Shown here in pieces: positions 27,448 through 36,652 of a DNA stretch of 64,000 nt. Every line of letters begins with the position of its first letter. Positions within the stretch are counted from its first letter, which is position 1. The DNA comes from RYN-428 sp035551995. Lineage in GTDB: Bacteria; Planctomycetota; Phycisphaerae; Tepidisphaerales; Tepidisphaeraceae. The translations under genes and the position numbers were made by a program. The stretch is taken from contig DASZME010000094.1 of assembly GCA_035551995.1 (NCBI GenBank), positions 115,860 to 179,859 on the forward strand, written 5' to 3'. A model generated the notes under the pieces. It was not told where the DNA came from. It ran no database searches and saw nothing but the letters and a program-made list of their open reading frames with translations.

Positions 27448-27476
27448 TTGGACAACGCTCGTCACTCCCTTACACT
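27448..27476 (+). promoter_or_regulatory. Promoter giving a leaderless HAD phosphatase mRNA
   Basis: TTGGAC at 27448-27453, a 17-bp spacer and TACACT at 27471-27476 make a sigma-70-type promoter. The expected start of transcription, 6-8 bp further, coincides with the GTG at 27483. No Shine-Dalgarno precedes that GTG. Confidence 0.5.
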
Positions 27477-27482
27477 CCCCGC

Positions 27483-28286
27483 GTGCCCACTCATTTTGAC
27501 GCTTTCGATGCCGTTTTGCTGGATTTAGACGGCACCATCTATCACGAAGAACACTCCCTTCCCGGCGCCGTCGCGCTGGTCGAGCGATTGCGGGCGGAAC
27601 AGCGCACGTTCGCGTGCCTGACCAACAGCACCAGCAGCCCGCGGCGAATCGCCGATCGGCTGCTGCGAATGGGTATCGCGATCGACGCCGGTCACGTTTA
27701 CACCGCCGCCGCCGCGACGGTGGATTATGTGTTGCAGACCTTTGGCCGCCGCGGGCATTTACTCCCAAATATCTTCAATCTTTCGACCGAGGGCGTGCAT
27801 GAAATGCTCGACGGCAAAGTGAACTGGACGCAAACCGAAACCGATCCCTGCGACGCCGTCATCTGCGGCGTGCCGCTCAACGTCTTCGCCACCGAGGAAC
27901 GGCAGCGCATCGCCATGCTTCTTCTTCGGAAAGGCGCCGTGCTGGCCGCCATCTGCGCCGATCGGATTTATCCCAGCCCTCGCGGCCTGGAGTTCGGCGT
28001 CGGCGCGATGGCCGCCATGCTCGCCTATGCCGCGGGCGTGCGCCAAATCTTCTGCGGCAAGCCGGAAAAACTTTTCTTCAGTGAGCTGTGCGGCCGTCTT
28101 GGCGTCCGCCCGGACCGTTGCGTCTTGATCGGGGATAACCTCGAAAGCGATATCGCCGGCGCCAAGGGCGTCGGAATGAAAACTATTTTGACGCTTACCG
28201 GCGTCGCCACGCGCGACGATGCCGCCAAGTTACCGGAGTCATCGCGGCCTGATTGGGTGATAGAGGACTTGACGGCGCTTTTATGA
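27483..28286 (+). CDS. HAD-IIA family sugar/nucleotide phosphatase
   Basis: About 267 residues of the NagD-like HAD-IIA group: motif I DLDGTIY with the nucleophile Asp and general acid Asp, motif II TNSTSS, motif III Lys in GKPEKLFF, motif IV GDNLESDI. A C2-type cap lies between motifs II and III. It removes phosphate from a small metabolite, not identifiable here. The GTG at 27483 starts the conserved region; the longer frame upstream crosses the protease relic and is rejected. The start probably coincides with the transcription start. The next gene begins 28 bp later and may be cotranscribed. Confidence 0.9.
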   Translation: MPTHFDAFDAVLLDLDGTIYHEEHSLPGAVALVERLRAEQRTFACLTNSTSSPRRIADRLLRMGIAIDAGHVYTAAAATVDYVLQTFGRRGHLLPNIFNLSTEGVHEMLDGKVNWTQTETDPCDAVICGVPLNVFATEERQRIAMLLLRKGAVLAAICADRIYPSPRGLEFGVGAMAAMLAYAAGVRQIFCGKPEKLFFSELCGRLGVRPDRCVLIGDNLESDIAGAKGVGMKTILTLTGVATRDDAAKLPESSRPDWVIEDLTALL

Positions 28287-28314
28287 ACCCGTGTCGGAGA
28301 ACTGCCACAAGGGT

Positions 28315-29223
28315 ATGGCGATCACTATGCGAATCACCGACGCTCATCTCGATCATCTCGTCAAGCACGGGTTCGTCCTGGTCCCGGACTTTCTTACGCG
28401 CGAAGAAATCATCGGCGCCCGGGAAAATATGCTGCGGTACGTGCCGACGCCCGAAGAACTCGCGGCCACGCCCGAACGTTATCCGTGGATCTTCGAGGAA
28501 GGCGATCGATTGCAGACGGAGTTTCCGTTCGTCGGCGACGCCCTGAACAACGTCGCGACGCACCCCGAACTGATTTCATTCGTCGAGCGCGCGATGAATA
28601 CCCGGCAGGTGGTTCTCAGCCAATCGGCGATCTGGGCCAAGTACGCCGGCGCCGGGGATTTCGAGCAGGCGCTGCATCTGGATTATGAGGGCAACACGCT
28701 GGTCGTGCCGCGCGACGACGGCGACTATCGCCAGGTGAACATGATCCTCTATTACACCGACGTAACCGACGACATGGCGCCGACGTGCGTGGTTCCGGCT
28801 GAAAAGAGCGCGGATCTGCCGATCTGGCCGACATTTCGCTCGCGAAAAATGTCGCCGCAGCTCTATCGGCACGAGCGGAGAATGATCGCCGGGGCGGGGA
28901 GCCTGCTGATATTCGGCATGAAAACGTGGCATCGGGCTTCGGCGATGGACGCGGATTTCGGCGCCCGTTTTTCGCATCACATGATCTGGCGCAGCGTCGC
29001 CCACGGCTTTCAGGGTTTTCACCAATGGTCGCAGTTCGGGGAGAAGCCGGAGTTCAAGCGATTCATCGAGCATTCCACGCCGCGCCAGCGCGAGACGCTG
29101 GGTTTTCCGACGCCGCAGGATCCATATTGGACCGCCGACACGATCGCCGCCGTCGCGATGCGATATCCGAAGATGGACATGAAGCCGTATCGGACGGCGA
29201 TCAAAGCGGTTTCATCGCATTAG
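28315..29223 (+). CDS. Phytanoyl-CoA dioxygenase (PhyH) family protein
   Basis: About 302 residues. The iron ligands are seen in LHLDYEG (HxD) and in KTWHRAS (distal His), with an Arg nearby likely for 2-oxoglutarate. It is only distantly similar to the PhyH protein at 8714 and carries a longer C-terminal region rich in aromatic residues (HQWSQFGEKPEF, PYWTADT). The substrate is unknown. The ATG at 28315 is preferred; GTG 28291 and ATG 28327 are alternatives because the ribosome sites are poor. A long hairpin lies 72 bp after the stop. Confidence 0.87.
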   Translation: MAITMRITDAHLDHLVKHGFVLVPDFLTREEIIGARENMLRYVPTPEELAATPERYPWIFEEGDRLQTEFPFVGDALNNVATHPELISFVERAMNTRQVVLSQSAIWAKYAGAGDFEQALHLDYEGNTLVVPRDDGDYRQVNMILYYTDVTDDMAPTCVVPAEKSADLPIWPTFRSRKMSPQLYRHERRMIAGAGSLLIFGMKTWHRASAMDADFGARFSHHMIWRSVAHGFQGFHQWSQFGEKPEFKRFIEHSTPRQRETLGFPTPQDPYWTADTIAAVAMRYPKMDMKPYRTAIKAVSSH

Positions 29224-29294
29224 ACCGTTTTTCGGTTTGATAGCGCGTGCGACGTTTTGTTAACGAGCGCGTGGCGGAGCGTTTGACGGTGACT

Positions 29295-29368
29295 CTGGTT
29301 CTGAGGTACTTTGAAGAGCCGGATTCCGCGACGCTTCGATCCGGTTCTTCGGAGTACCCGAGAACCGG
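29295..29368 (+). repeat. Long intergenic hairpin with wobble pairs
   Basis: Arms at 29295-29324 and 29339-29368 (30 nt each) pair around a 14-nt loop. The inner part, AGAGCCGGAT with ATCCGGTTCT, and the middle, GGTACT with AGTACC, are joined by G.U pairs; only two positions are true mismatches. There is no T-run, so it is not a simple terminator. It occupies the 29224-29575 gap between PhyH and the next exported protein; nothing else is recognisable there. Confidence 0.7.
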
Positions 29369-29575
29369 CGTCGGGTGACGAAACGGGTTCCCACGCACGT
29401 TGGAAGCGCCAGCAATCTGAAAAACGCCTTAGTTCGCAACTTTCCGGTCGCTCGCTGCCGCGACGGGAGAATGGCCGCGATTTATTTCAAGGGGGGAAGA
29501 AACTAACAACCCGCTCGCCTGCGTTGTCTTGCCTTTTGGGAAGGTCCTACTCGCTTTGGAGAAGTGGAACCTGGC

Positions 29576-30805
29576 ATGCGATGGATGGCGTTGTTTATTT
29601 CGATCTGTGTTGCCGTTGTTTCGCCGACGTTGCGCGGCGACGATTCTCAGGCCGATCAAATCAACGCCGCCGCCGCGCAGGCCTTTGATACCCTGCAACG
29701 GGAGGTGTTGGGCGCGAGGTTGACAAATGAAATGACGGTCGGCGCCTTCGTCGAACATTGCCACGCGCGCGATGCGTTAGACGCCACGCTTCACGGCGCC
29801 GAGCAGATCGGCGGCACCCGCTGGCTCGACGATCAAACCGTTCAGGTTCGCCTCGAGATTCGCGGCGCGGATCTGGCGCGGACGATCGAAAAGATCGCAG
29901 AAGACAATTCCGCGTCGCTGCCCGCCCCGTTACACACGCTCCGCGAACGGCTGAAAAAGGATTTTTCCCATCGCATTTTTTCCGCGACCGCAACGAGCAC
30001 AGCGGCCGGCGCCGCCGATCGGCTGTGTCCGGACGCATCGCAGATCGCATGGCGGGCGGTAACTGACGGCGATCGCCGGGCGGCGATCGAAGCAGCCCGG
30101 CATAACGCGATCGAACGCGTGATCGACAGCCTCCGCGCAGTCGCGTGGGACAACGGGAAGCGCCATCTGGCTGACGCCCTCGCGGCGGGCGCCGTGAGCG
30201 ATTCGCTGCGCGATTGGTTATCTGGCCGCCCGATCATCTCGATGGAATTTCGCGATGATTTGGAAGTTCGCATTTCGCTGGCGGCTTCGCCGGCCGATCT
30301 GTGGCCGGCGCTGTCGGGGGCGTTGGGCAAGCAGTCCGCCGTCTCCGTTCCACGCGACGCGCGGGAATGGGATGCACTTCGTCATCAGGTGAAGATGAAG
30401 ATGGCGGCGGCGATCGGCGCCGCCCCTGCGCACGCGTCGGCGCCTGGCGTCGGCGCGGGGGCGCCTCTGCGGATTATTTCCCGCGAGCCGCCGGCATGGG
30501 CTTCGACATCGGCCGACGCCGAGGGCGTTTCCACTTCGATCGGCGGCAATAAGCTCAGGACCGCCCGCGTCGCCGAGAACATCGCCATGGCGCGTTTGCG
30601 CGCCCGCGTCGATGCGTTGTCGCTTGATTCCGAAGCGACACTCGGCCAAGCCGCCCGCAGGGATCCGCAAATCGCCGAGGCGCTCGCCCGCGGAATCGGC
30701 CGTGCTCGAATTTCCAAGGTGGATTACGACTCGCCCGAGCCCGGCGCGGTGCGGGTCAGGATGACGCTGGATTTGGAATCGATCTGGCGCGAGTTAGCCA
30801 GATGA
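29576..30805 (+). CDS. Exported protein of unknown function
   Basis: About 409 residues, beginning with a clear signal peptide (MRWMALFISICVAVVSP, cleavage near residue 22). The mature part is alternating alpha/beta with no recognised catalytic motif, and a central Ala/Gly/Pro-rich linker (GAAPAHASAPGVGAGAP). The ATG at 29576 has GGAGAAG about 11 bp upstream. It converges on the metallo-beta-lactamase gene with 12 bp between stops. Location in the periplasm is inferred; function is not. Confidence 0.75.
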   Translation: MRWMALFISICVAVVSPTLRGDDSQADQINAAAAQAFDTLQREVLGARLTNEMTVGAFVEHCHARDALDATLHGAEQIGGTRWLDDQTVQVRLEIRGADLARTIEKIAEDNSASLPAPLHTLRERLKKDFSHRIFSATATSTAAGAADRLCPDASQIAWRAVTDGDRRAAIEAARHNAIERVIDSLRAVAWDNGKRHLADALAAGAVSDSLRDWLSGRPIISMEFRDDLEVRISLAASPADLWPALSGALGKQSAVSVPRDAREWDALRHQVKMKMAAAIGAAPAHASAPGVGAGAPLRIISREPPAWASTSADAEGVSTSIGGNKLRTARVAENIAMARLRARVDALSLDSEATLGQAARRDPQIAEALARGIGRARISKVDYDSPEPGAVRVRMTLDLESIWRELAR

Positions 30806-30817
30806 AAAGCGCTCGAA

Positions 30818-31459
30818 CTATTCCTGCATCGCATGCTGAACGAACGGATTGGTTTTTAATTCATCCCCAAGCAGACTGTGCTCGCCGTGTCCCGGCAGCA
30901 GGCGCGTGTCAAGCGGGAGTTGCATCACGCGGTAGATCGACTCATTGAGAACATCGTGATTCGCGTCGGGGAAATCGGTCCTGCCCACCGCGCCCATGAT
31001 GATCAAATCGCCGCCGATCAGCACCTTTTCCGCGGGGAAATGAAACATCACGTGTCCCGGCGAATGGCCGGGCGTGAAGATCACCTCCACCTGTAATTGG
31101 CCGATCGAAAGCGCCTGTCGATCTTCCAGATATTCATCCGCTCCCCGCGGCGGAATCACGAAAGGCAGCCGAAACGTCGAGCTGTTTGGCCGTCGTAGTT
31201 TAGGCTCGTCAAGCCGATGGATGAGCACTTTCGCGAGCGGAAACGCCGAGGTGACTTCCGAATGATCCGCGACGTGATCGAAATGCCCGTGGGTGAGCCA
31301 CAAGCCGACGACGTCCCAGCCGTTTTTTTTCGCCTCTTGGACCAGCGGCGCGACGGTGCGGTCGGGCGCGTCGAAAATGACGGCTTTGTTCGTGGCCTCG
31401 TCAACCACCATATAACAGTTGGTGCCGGCGATGCCGCCGGTGTTTTGAAGGATCTTCAT
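30818..31459 (-). CDS. Metallo-beta-lactamase fold hydrolase (glyoxalase II-like)
   Basis: 213 residues. The zinc-binding motif THGHFDHVAD (HxHxDH, about residues 57-66), GHSPGHVMF with a further His, and GGDLIIMGAVGRTD with the bridging Asp are all present, as is the C-terminal LPGHGEHS. Family members hydrolyse thioesters such as S-lactoylglutathione-type compounds or act as persulfide dioxygenases; which applies here is not clear. Length is typical for the short glyoxalase II-like group. It is the last gene of a minus-strand run. Confidence 0.92.
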   Translation of the reverse strand: MKILQNTGGIAGTNCYMVVDEATNKAVIFDAPDRTVAPLVQEAKKNGWDVVGLWLTHGHFDHVADHSEVTSAFPLAKVLIHRLDEPKLRRPNSSTFRLPFVIPPRGADEYLEDRQALSIGQLQVEVIFTPGHSPGHVMFHFPAEKVLIGGDLIIMGAVGRTDFPDANHDVLNESIYRVMQLPLDTRLLPGHGEHSLLGDELKTNPFVQHAMQE

Positions 31460-31579
31460 GGCGCCTTACACAATAGTCGGTTGCGCGCCAGAAAGAAGAG
31501 GCGCAAGTGAAATCCGAAAAACAAAATCCGAAATTGCGAATTGACCTACCCGTGTTTTTTTGATTTTGGACTACGTTCT

Positions 31580-32605
31580 TCAGATTTCGGATGCGGCGAT
31601 CTGTTTTCGCATCTCGTCGATGACGCGCATATTCCCGAGCGTGTCTTCCGCGCTGACTCGGAGAGGGGCGCCATCGAGAACCGCGGCGGCGAAATCGTCG
31701 GATTCCAGCGCGTAAAGCGCCTTTCCCGCGTCGACGGCAAAAGTCTCTTTCGGTCGTGCCGGCGCCACGACACCGGCTGCCTGATCCATCTTCGGGGGGA
31801 TGGAATAGGCCAGGCTCCAGGCGGCGTTTTTCACCGGCGGTTTCCAGGGGACGGGAATTTCGATGTATCCTTCGTCGCCGCAGATGCTCGCGGAATTGTC
31901 GGCCTGGGCGTTCATGCCGCAGGTAAAGCTCGCGGTAACGCCGCCGGGAAATTGCATGACGCCGGCGACCAATTCATCGACGCCGCTGGCGTGCGACTGG
32001 CCGGCCGCGTAGATCCCGGTCGGCTCGGCGCCGGCGATCAGCCGGCTGAAGTTGACGCAGTAACATCCGATGTCCATCAACGCGCCGCCGGCCAGCGCGG
32101 GATCGAAACGAATATTGTTCGTCGTATTCCAGACGCGAAAACAGAAGCTGGTGCGGATCAATTTCACCCTGCCGATTTTTCCCGATCGGACCGCATTCCG
32201 CACCGCCTCGGTGAGCGGGTGAGAGCGATACATGAACGCCTCCATCAGCACCCGGCCGGCGCGATTGGCCGTGTCGAACATCTCCAGCGCCTCGCCCGAG
32301 TTGCTGGCGATGGGCTTTTCGCAGAGGACGTGCTTGCCGGCTTTCAGCGCCTTGATCGTCCACTCGCGATGCATGGAATTCGGAAGCGCGACGTAGACGG
32401 CATCCACGTCTTTCGACGCAATCAGTTGTTCATACGATCCGAACGCGTCGCCGGCCGAGTACGTCGCGGCAAACGCCCGCGCCGTCTCGGCGCGACGCGA
32501 TCCGATGGCGATAAGCTTGCCGCGATCGGCGGTCGCAAAGCTTCCCGCAAACTGGCGGGCGATGTTGCCGGCGCCGAGGATTCCCCAGCGAAGCGTGGTT
32601 TTCAA
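31580..32605 (-). CDS. Gfo/Idh/MocA family oxidoreductase
   Basis: 341 residues. The N-terminal Rossmann motif is GILGAGNIARQFA; the EKPIASN motif with the conserved Lys lies at about residues 95-101; the C-terminal alpha/beta domain follows. Enzymes of this family oxidise sugars, inositols or related polyols with NAD(P). The substrate is not evident. The start overlaps the stop of the threonylcarbamoyl-AMP synthase gene by 4 bp (ATGA), so the two are cotranslated, although no functional link is known. Confidence 0.93.
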   Translation of the reverse strand: MKTTLRWGILGAGNIARQFAGSFATADRGKLIAIGSRRAETARAFAATYSAGDAFGSYEQLIASKDVDAVYVALPNSMHREWTIKALKAGKHVLCEKPIASNSGEALEMFDTANRAGRVLMEAFMYRSHPLTEAVRNAVRSGKIGRVKLIRTSFCFRVWNTTNNIRFDPALAGGALMDIGCYCVNFSRLIAGAEPTGIYAAGQSHASGVDELVAGVMQFPGGVTASFTCGMNAQADNSASICGDEGYIEIPVPWKPPVKNAAWSLAYSIPPKMDQAAGVVAPARPKETFAVDAGKALYALESDDFAAAVLDGAPLRVSAEDTLGNMRVIDEMRKQIAASEI

Positions 32606-33627
32606 GCGGGCTCCTTATTTGAATCGAACGGCGCATCGGTCATCGGTTTTGTCGCTCGAATCAGGCGATCGCGCACCGCCGTCCATTTCGGCGCATCCGG
32701 CGGCATTTCGACGAATATCGCCTTCATCGCCGGCACATCAAGCGCGCGAAGCGCCGCGTACATCAATCTCGAATATTCCATCGGCGTCGGCGGCAGCCAT
32801 GTTTGCCGATGGAATTCGACGCGGGATAGCGCGGCCGGAATCGCTTCACGCGTGCCGAGCAACAACAACGCGGTCCATTCGGCCCCGAGCTTTCGGCATT
32901 GTCCGGCGACTTGATCCGCCTGATCGCGCGTGAATCGATACGCGGCGGCGGTGGGGGCGTAATGAGTCGCATGCTGACCGGGACTGGCGGCGGAGGCGTC
33001 GTGACCGACCGAGCCAGTGAAAATTTCCACGCGACCTAGCGCCGATTCGATTTGGTGGCGCGTAATTGAACCGGGGCGAAGAATCGTTGGCGCCGCGACG
33101 CTCAGGTCGAGAACCGTGGATTCAATGCCGACCCGGCAGGGGCCGCCGTCGAGGATTAAATCGACGGCGCCGCCGAGTTCGTCGCGCACATGGTCGGCGG
33201 TGGTGGGACTAATGTGGTTAGAACGATTGGCGCTGGGGGCGGCGATCGCGCCGTCGAAGGCGCGGAGTAATTCGCCGGCGAGCGGATGATCGGGAGCGCG
33301 AAGGCCGACCGTATCGCGTCCGGCGCTGACCGCCGGCGCCAGGCTCAATGCCCGTGGCAGGACCAGCGTCAGCGGACCGGGCCAGAAAAGTGTGGCCAAT
33401 TTTTCGGCCGACGCCGGCCATTTCGCCGCATAACGCCTAGCCGCGCGCTCGTCGGCGATATGCACGATCAGCGGGTTGGTGGACGGCCGGCCCTTGGCCG
33501 CGAAGATTCGCCGAATCGCTTCGGCATTGGTGGCGTCGGCGCCTAGGCCATAAACGGTTTCGGTCGGAAATGCGACCAAACCGCCTGCGCGAAGAATGCT
33601 CACGGCCTGGGCGATCGAGTCCGTCAT
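32602..33627 (-). CDS. L-threonylcarbamoyladenylate synthase (Sua5 type)
   Basis: 341 residues. The YrdC/Sua5 catalytic domain (about 1-200) contains FPTETVYGLGADA, KGRPSTNPLIVH and the S-N-R-S segment APSANRSNH; a C-terminal Sua5 domain (about 240-330) makes this the long form. It makes threonylcarbamoyl-AMP, used to form t6A37 on ANN-reading tRNAs, an essential step. Its stop overlaps the next gene's ATG. The first ATG begins the conserved N-terminal region. Gene symbol left blank because tsaC and tsaC2 naming varies for this form. Confidence 0.95.
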   Translation of the reverse strand: MTDSIAQAVSILRAGGLVAFPTETVYGLGADATNAEAIRRIFAAKGRPSTNPLIVHIADERAARRYAAKWPASAEKLATLFWPGPLTLVLPRALSLAPAVSAGRDTVGLRAPDHPLAGELLRAFDGAIAAPSANRSNHISPTTADHVRDELGGAVDLILDGGPCRVGIESTVLDLSVAAPTILRPGSITRHQIESALGRVEIFTGSVGHDASAASPGQHATHYAPTAAAYRFTRDQADQVAGQCRKLGAEWTALLLLGTREAIPAALSRVEFHRQTWLPPTPMEYSRLMYAALRALDVPAMKAIFVEMPPDAPKWTAVRDRLIRATKPMTDAPFDSNKEPA

Positions 33628-33696
33628 GGGTCTTCGTTAAATTATTCCCAACAGTCCGTCGTCCCGTTTTAGCGGGCCCTCTCTCGGGGTTGCGCT

Positions 33697-35502
33697 TTAC
33701 AATAATTCATCTAACTCGCCGACCAACCTGTCGAAGTATCCGAGGGCCGTATTCACGACGTTCGGCGTTTGCATATCCACGCCGGCGCCGCGGAGAAGGT
33801 CCAGGGGGTATTTTGAACATCCGCCTTTGAGGAAGCCAAGGTATTCGTCCAGTTCCCTGGCGCCGCCGTTGGCGACGCGCTCGCTGAGGGCGATCGCGGC
33901 GCTGAGGCCGGTGGCGTATTTATAGACGTAGAACGCCCGATAAAAATGGGGGATCCGCATACATTCCAGGTCCAACTCGGCGTCGATCGTGAAATCCGGG
34001 CCGAAGTACAGATCGAGCAGTTTTCGGTATTCACGGCGAAGCGCGTCAACAGTCAACGGCTCGCCCGCTTCCACCAGGGCGTGAATGATCTTTTCGAATT
34101 CCGCGAACATGGTCTGGCGGATGATGGTGCCGCGAATGCCGTCGATCTGGCGATTGATCAGATAGGCTCGCTCGCGAGAGGTCTTCGCTTTTTTCATCAG
34201 GTGGCGAGCCAGCAGTTGCTCGTTGAACGTGCTGGCCACTTCCGCCACGAAGATCGTGTAGTTCCAATATTGGTATGGCTGATTGCGGGCGCTGTAGAAG
34301 CTGTGCATCGAATGGCCCGCTTCGTGCGTGAGCGTGAAAACATGATCCAGCACTTCGGGCTGGTAATTCATCATGATGTAGGGCTGGCCGTCATAAGTGC
34401 CATAACTGAAGGCGCCGCTCTGCTTGCCGGCGTTGGGGTAACGGTCGCTCCATCGCTTGGTCGTCAAGCCGTCTTGAAGCGCGCCGCAATATTCATCGCC
34501 CAGCGGCTCCAGCGATTGCACGACGGTTTTTACCGCCTGGTCCCAGCTTGTCCGTTTATCCAGATCGGAAAGGATGGGGACGTAGGTGTCGTATTGGTGA
34601 ATATCCTTAAGCTTCATCGCCCGCCGTCGCAGGTCGTAGTAACGGTAGAGCGCGGGGAGGTTGTTCTTGACCGATTCGATGAGGTTGTCGTACACCGTGG
34701 CGGGAACCTTGTCGGCGAACAACGCCGACTCGATGGCGCTGGAATAGTTGCGGGCGCGGGCGTAATACACGTCGCGCTTGACCGATCCATCCAGAGCGGC
34801 GGCAATGGTATTTTTGTGCGCTTCAAACTGCGCGTAATAGGCGTGAAACGCCTCTTTTCTCACTTTTCGCGACGGCGAATGAAGGAACGCGGAGAACGAA
34901 GAATGGCCCAGTTCGACTTTTTCTCCCTTTTCATTGCGGATATTTCCCCATTTAAGATCGGCGTCGTTGAGCTGGCGAAAAATATGATTCGAGGCTTCGC
35001 TCATCTGCCCCTGCATTGCCAGCAGGTGTTCTTCCTTCTTGCCGAGCGTATGCGGGCGGTAACGGAGAATTCGCTCGAGCGACAGCGTCCAGTCGGCCAG
35101 TTCGGGCGCCTTGAGGAACTTCTCCATCGTTTTGGCGGGGATCGCCATGATTTCCGGCCGGAGGAAGCTGGAATTTTCGGCGGCCTTGGTCGAGGCGTGC
35201 TGATATCGGCCTTTCATTCTTTGGTAGTCGCTGTTGCCCTGGTCCTCGGCGGTCTTGAGAAACGCAAAGACGCCGAGCCTTTCGCCGGCGCGGTCGACGG
35301 CGGCGTCAAATTGCAGGCAGGCGGACAGCATCTCGCCGCTGTCGGCCAGTTTGCCGCGGAATTTCTCGTAGCCGGAGATTTGATCTTCCCATACCTTAAA
35401 TGCGGTCTCCCAGTCAGCGTCGCTTTTGAAGAGATGGCTCAGATCCCAACAATCGGCCGGTTTTACTTTGCCGCGCGGCGGCAGCGCTTTGACCTTGCTC
35501 AT
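33697..35502 (-). CDS. pepF: Oligoendopeptidase F (M3 metallopeptidase)
   Basis: 601 residues, the usual size for PepF. The zinc motif HEAGHSMHS (HExxH with the following residues) lies at about residue 392, and the third ligand Glu is expected in the EVASTFNE segment. The N-terminal helical domain precedes the catalytic M3 part. It degrades short peptides in the cytoplasm. The start has no obvious strong Shine-Dalgarno but is followed directly by conserved sequence. It lies between mqnD and the Sua5-type gene on the same strand. Confidence 0.95.
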   Translation of the reverse strand: MSKVKALPPRGKVKPADCWDLSHLFKSDADWETAFKVWEDQISGYEKFRGKLADSGEMLSACLQFDAAVDRAGERLGVFAFLKTAEDQGNSDYQRMKGRYQHASTKAAENSSFLRPEIMAIPAKTMEKFLKAPELADWTLSLERILRYRPHTLGKKEEHLLAMQGQMSEASNHIFRQLNDADLKWGNIRNEKGEKVELGHSSFSAFLHSPSRKVRKEAFHAYYAQFEAHKNTIAAALDGSVKRDVYYARARNYSSAIESALFADKVPATVYDNLIESVKNNLPALYRYYDLRRRAMKLKDIHQYDTYVPILSDLDKRTSWDQAVKTVVQSLEPLGDEYCGALQDGLTTKRWSDRYPNAGKQSGAFSYGTYDGQPYIMMNYQPEVLDHVFTLTHEAGHSMHSFYSARNQPYQYWNYTIFVAEVASTFNEQLLARHLMKKAKTSRERAYLINRQIDGIRGTIIRQTMFAEFEKIIHALVEAGEPLTVDALRREYRKLLDLYFGPDFTIDAELDLECMRIPHFYRAFYVYKYATGLSAAIALSERVANGGARELDEYLGFLKGGCSKYPLDLLRGAGVDMQTPNVVNTALGYFDRLVGELDELL

Positions 35503-35590
35503 GCGTAAACTCGCTCTTTCTATTTGATGATCCGCCGTTAAGCGTATCGGCGAATGCGATCGTTTCCAACTCAGCCCAACTCACGTTTTC

Positions 35591-36469
35591 TTAAGGCACT
35601 TGGGCGATGACATATTCAATCTCTCCCGCGTCAGGAACAAGACCGGCCATCGTTCCTTCCTTCAAAATTCGGCTAATCGCCTCCCGGCCGCGGGGACCGT
35701 AATCGAGCGTCCATTCGTTGACGTACATGCCGACAAATCGGTCGGCCAAATCCCGGTTCAGATCGCGGCCGAATTGAAGGGCGTAATCGACCGCTTCCTT
35801 GCGATGATCGAGGCTGAAGCGGATCGATCGCCAAAGAATATCGGTAATTTCCTGCATGGCTTGGCGGCCCAGGTCTTTGCGGATGCAGTTGCCGCCGAGG
35901 GGAAGGGGGAGACCGGTTTTTTCGTGCCACCATACGCCGGTGTCGAGGACAAGATGCAGCCCGGATTGGGCGTAGGTGAGCTGGCCTTCATGAATGAGAA
36001 GACCGGCGTCAGCCTTGCCTTCAATGACGTAACGGGGGATTTCGTCGAACATCACCACTTCGTAGTCGAATGCCTCCCCGGCTTTGCCAAGGGCCAGTTG
36101 GAGGGCGAGGAAGGCGGTGGTGAGTTTGCCGGGAATGGCGATTTTTTTGCCGCGAAGGTTGGGCAGGCCGGCGCCAAATTCGGCGGCGCGGTCTTGCCGG
36201 CAGACGACCATGGGACCGTATTGGTCTCCCATGCTGCTGCCGCAACTGGTCAGGGCGTACTTATCGGCGACATAGGGATAGGCATGAATCGAGATCGCGG
36301 TGATTTCAAGTTCGCCGTTCATGGCGCGCTGGTTGAGGGTCTGGATATCCTGAAGGACGTGTTCGAATCGCCAGTGGCCGGTGGGGATCAGGTTTTTGGC
36401 CAGGCCGTAAAACATGAACGCGTCGTCGGGGTCGGGGGAATGGCCAAGCCGTAGAATTCGCTCTTGCAT
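35591..36469 (-). CDS. mqnD: MqnD-type 1,4-dihydroxy-6-naphthoate synthase
   Basis: About 292 residues with the periplasmic-binding-protein-like MqnA/MqnD fold. Family blocks are LLIHEGQLTY and DTGVWWHEKTGLPLPLGG, which closely follow MqnD of the futalosine pathway; MqnD converts cyclic dehypoxanthinyl futalosine to dihydroxynaphthoate for menaquinone. The N-terminal motif reads GHSPDPDDAFMF instead of the more common YSPCPNDTFIF. AGGAG about 10 bp before the ATG at 36469 fixes the start. Other mqn genes are not in the window. Confidence 0.82.
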   Translation of the reverse strand: MQERILRLGHSPDPDDAFMFYGLAKNLIPTGHWRFEHVLQDIQTLNQRAMNGELEITAISIHAYPYVADKYALTSCGSSMGDQYGPMVVCRQDRAAEFGAGLPNLRGKKIAIPGKLTTAFLALQLALGKAGEAFDYEVVMFDEIPRYVIEGKADAGLLIHEGQLTYAQSGLHLVLDTGVWWHEKTGLPLPLGGNCIRKDLGRQAMQEITDILWRSIRFSLDHRKEAVDYALQFGRDLNRDLADRFVGMYVNEWTLDYGPRGREAISRILKEGTMAGLVPDAGEIEYVIAQVP

Positions 36470-36652
36470 CGAGTCGTGCTCCTTGTTGTGAGGCGGGATT
36501 ATAAGCAAACGGCGGGGGAAATCAGGAGTCGTCGGGGGCAAATCCAAGATGATCGCAACTTTCGATATTTTCAAGAATCACGTCGAAATCGTCAGGGAAA
36601 TAAAGTTCGACTTAGAGGCATGAAGCCGATACAATACATGACGGATTATGGG

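Noticed and set aside
31508..31595. ATCCGAAA / TTTCGGAT inverted repeat at the end of the Gfo/Idh/MocA gene
   Set aside because: Arms are only about 9 bp and one lies in the coding end; too weak to call an element or terminator.
33655..33690. Similarity of GTTTTAGCGGGCCC to the dispersed element
   Set aside because: The core palindrome is absent and the match is about ten bases; probably chance.
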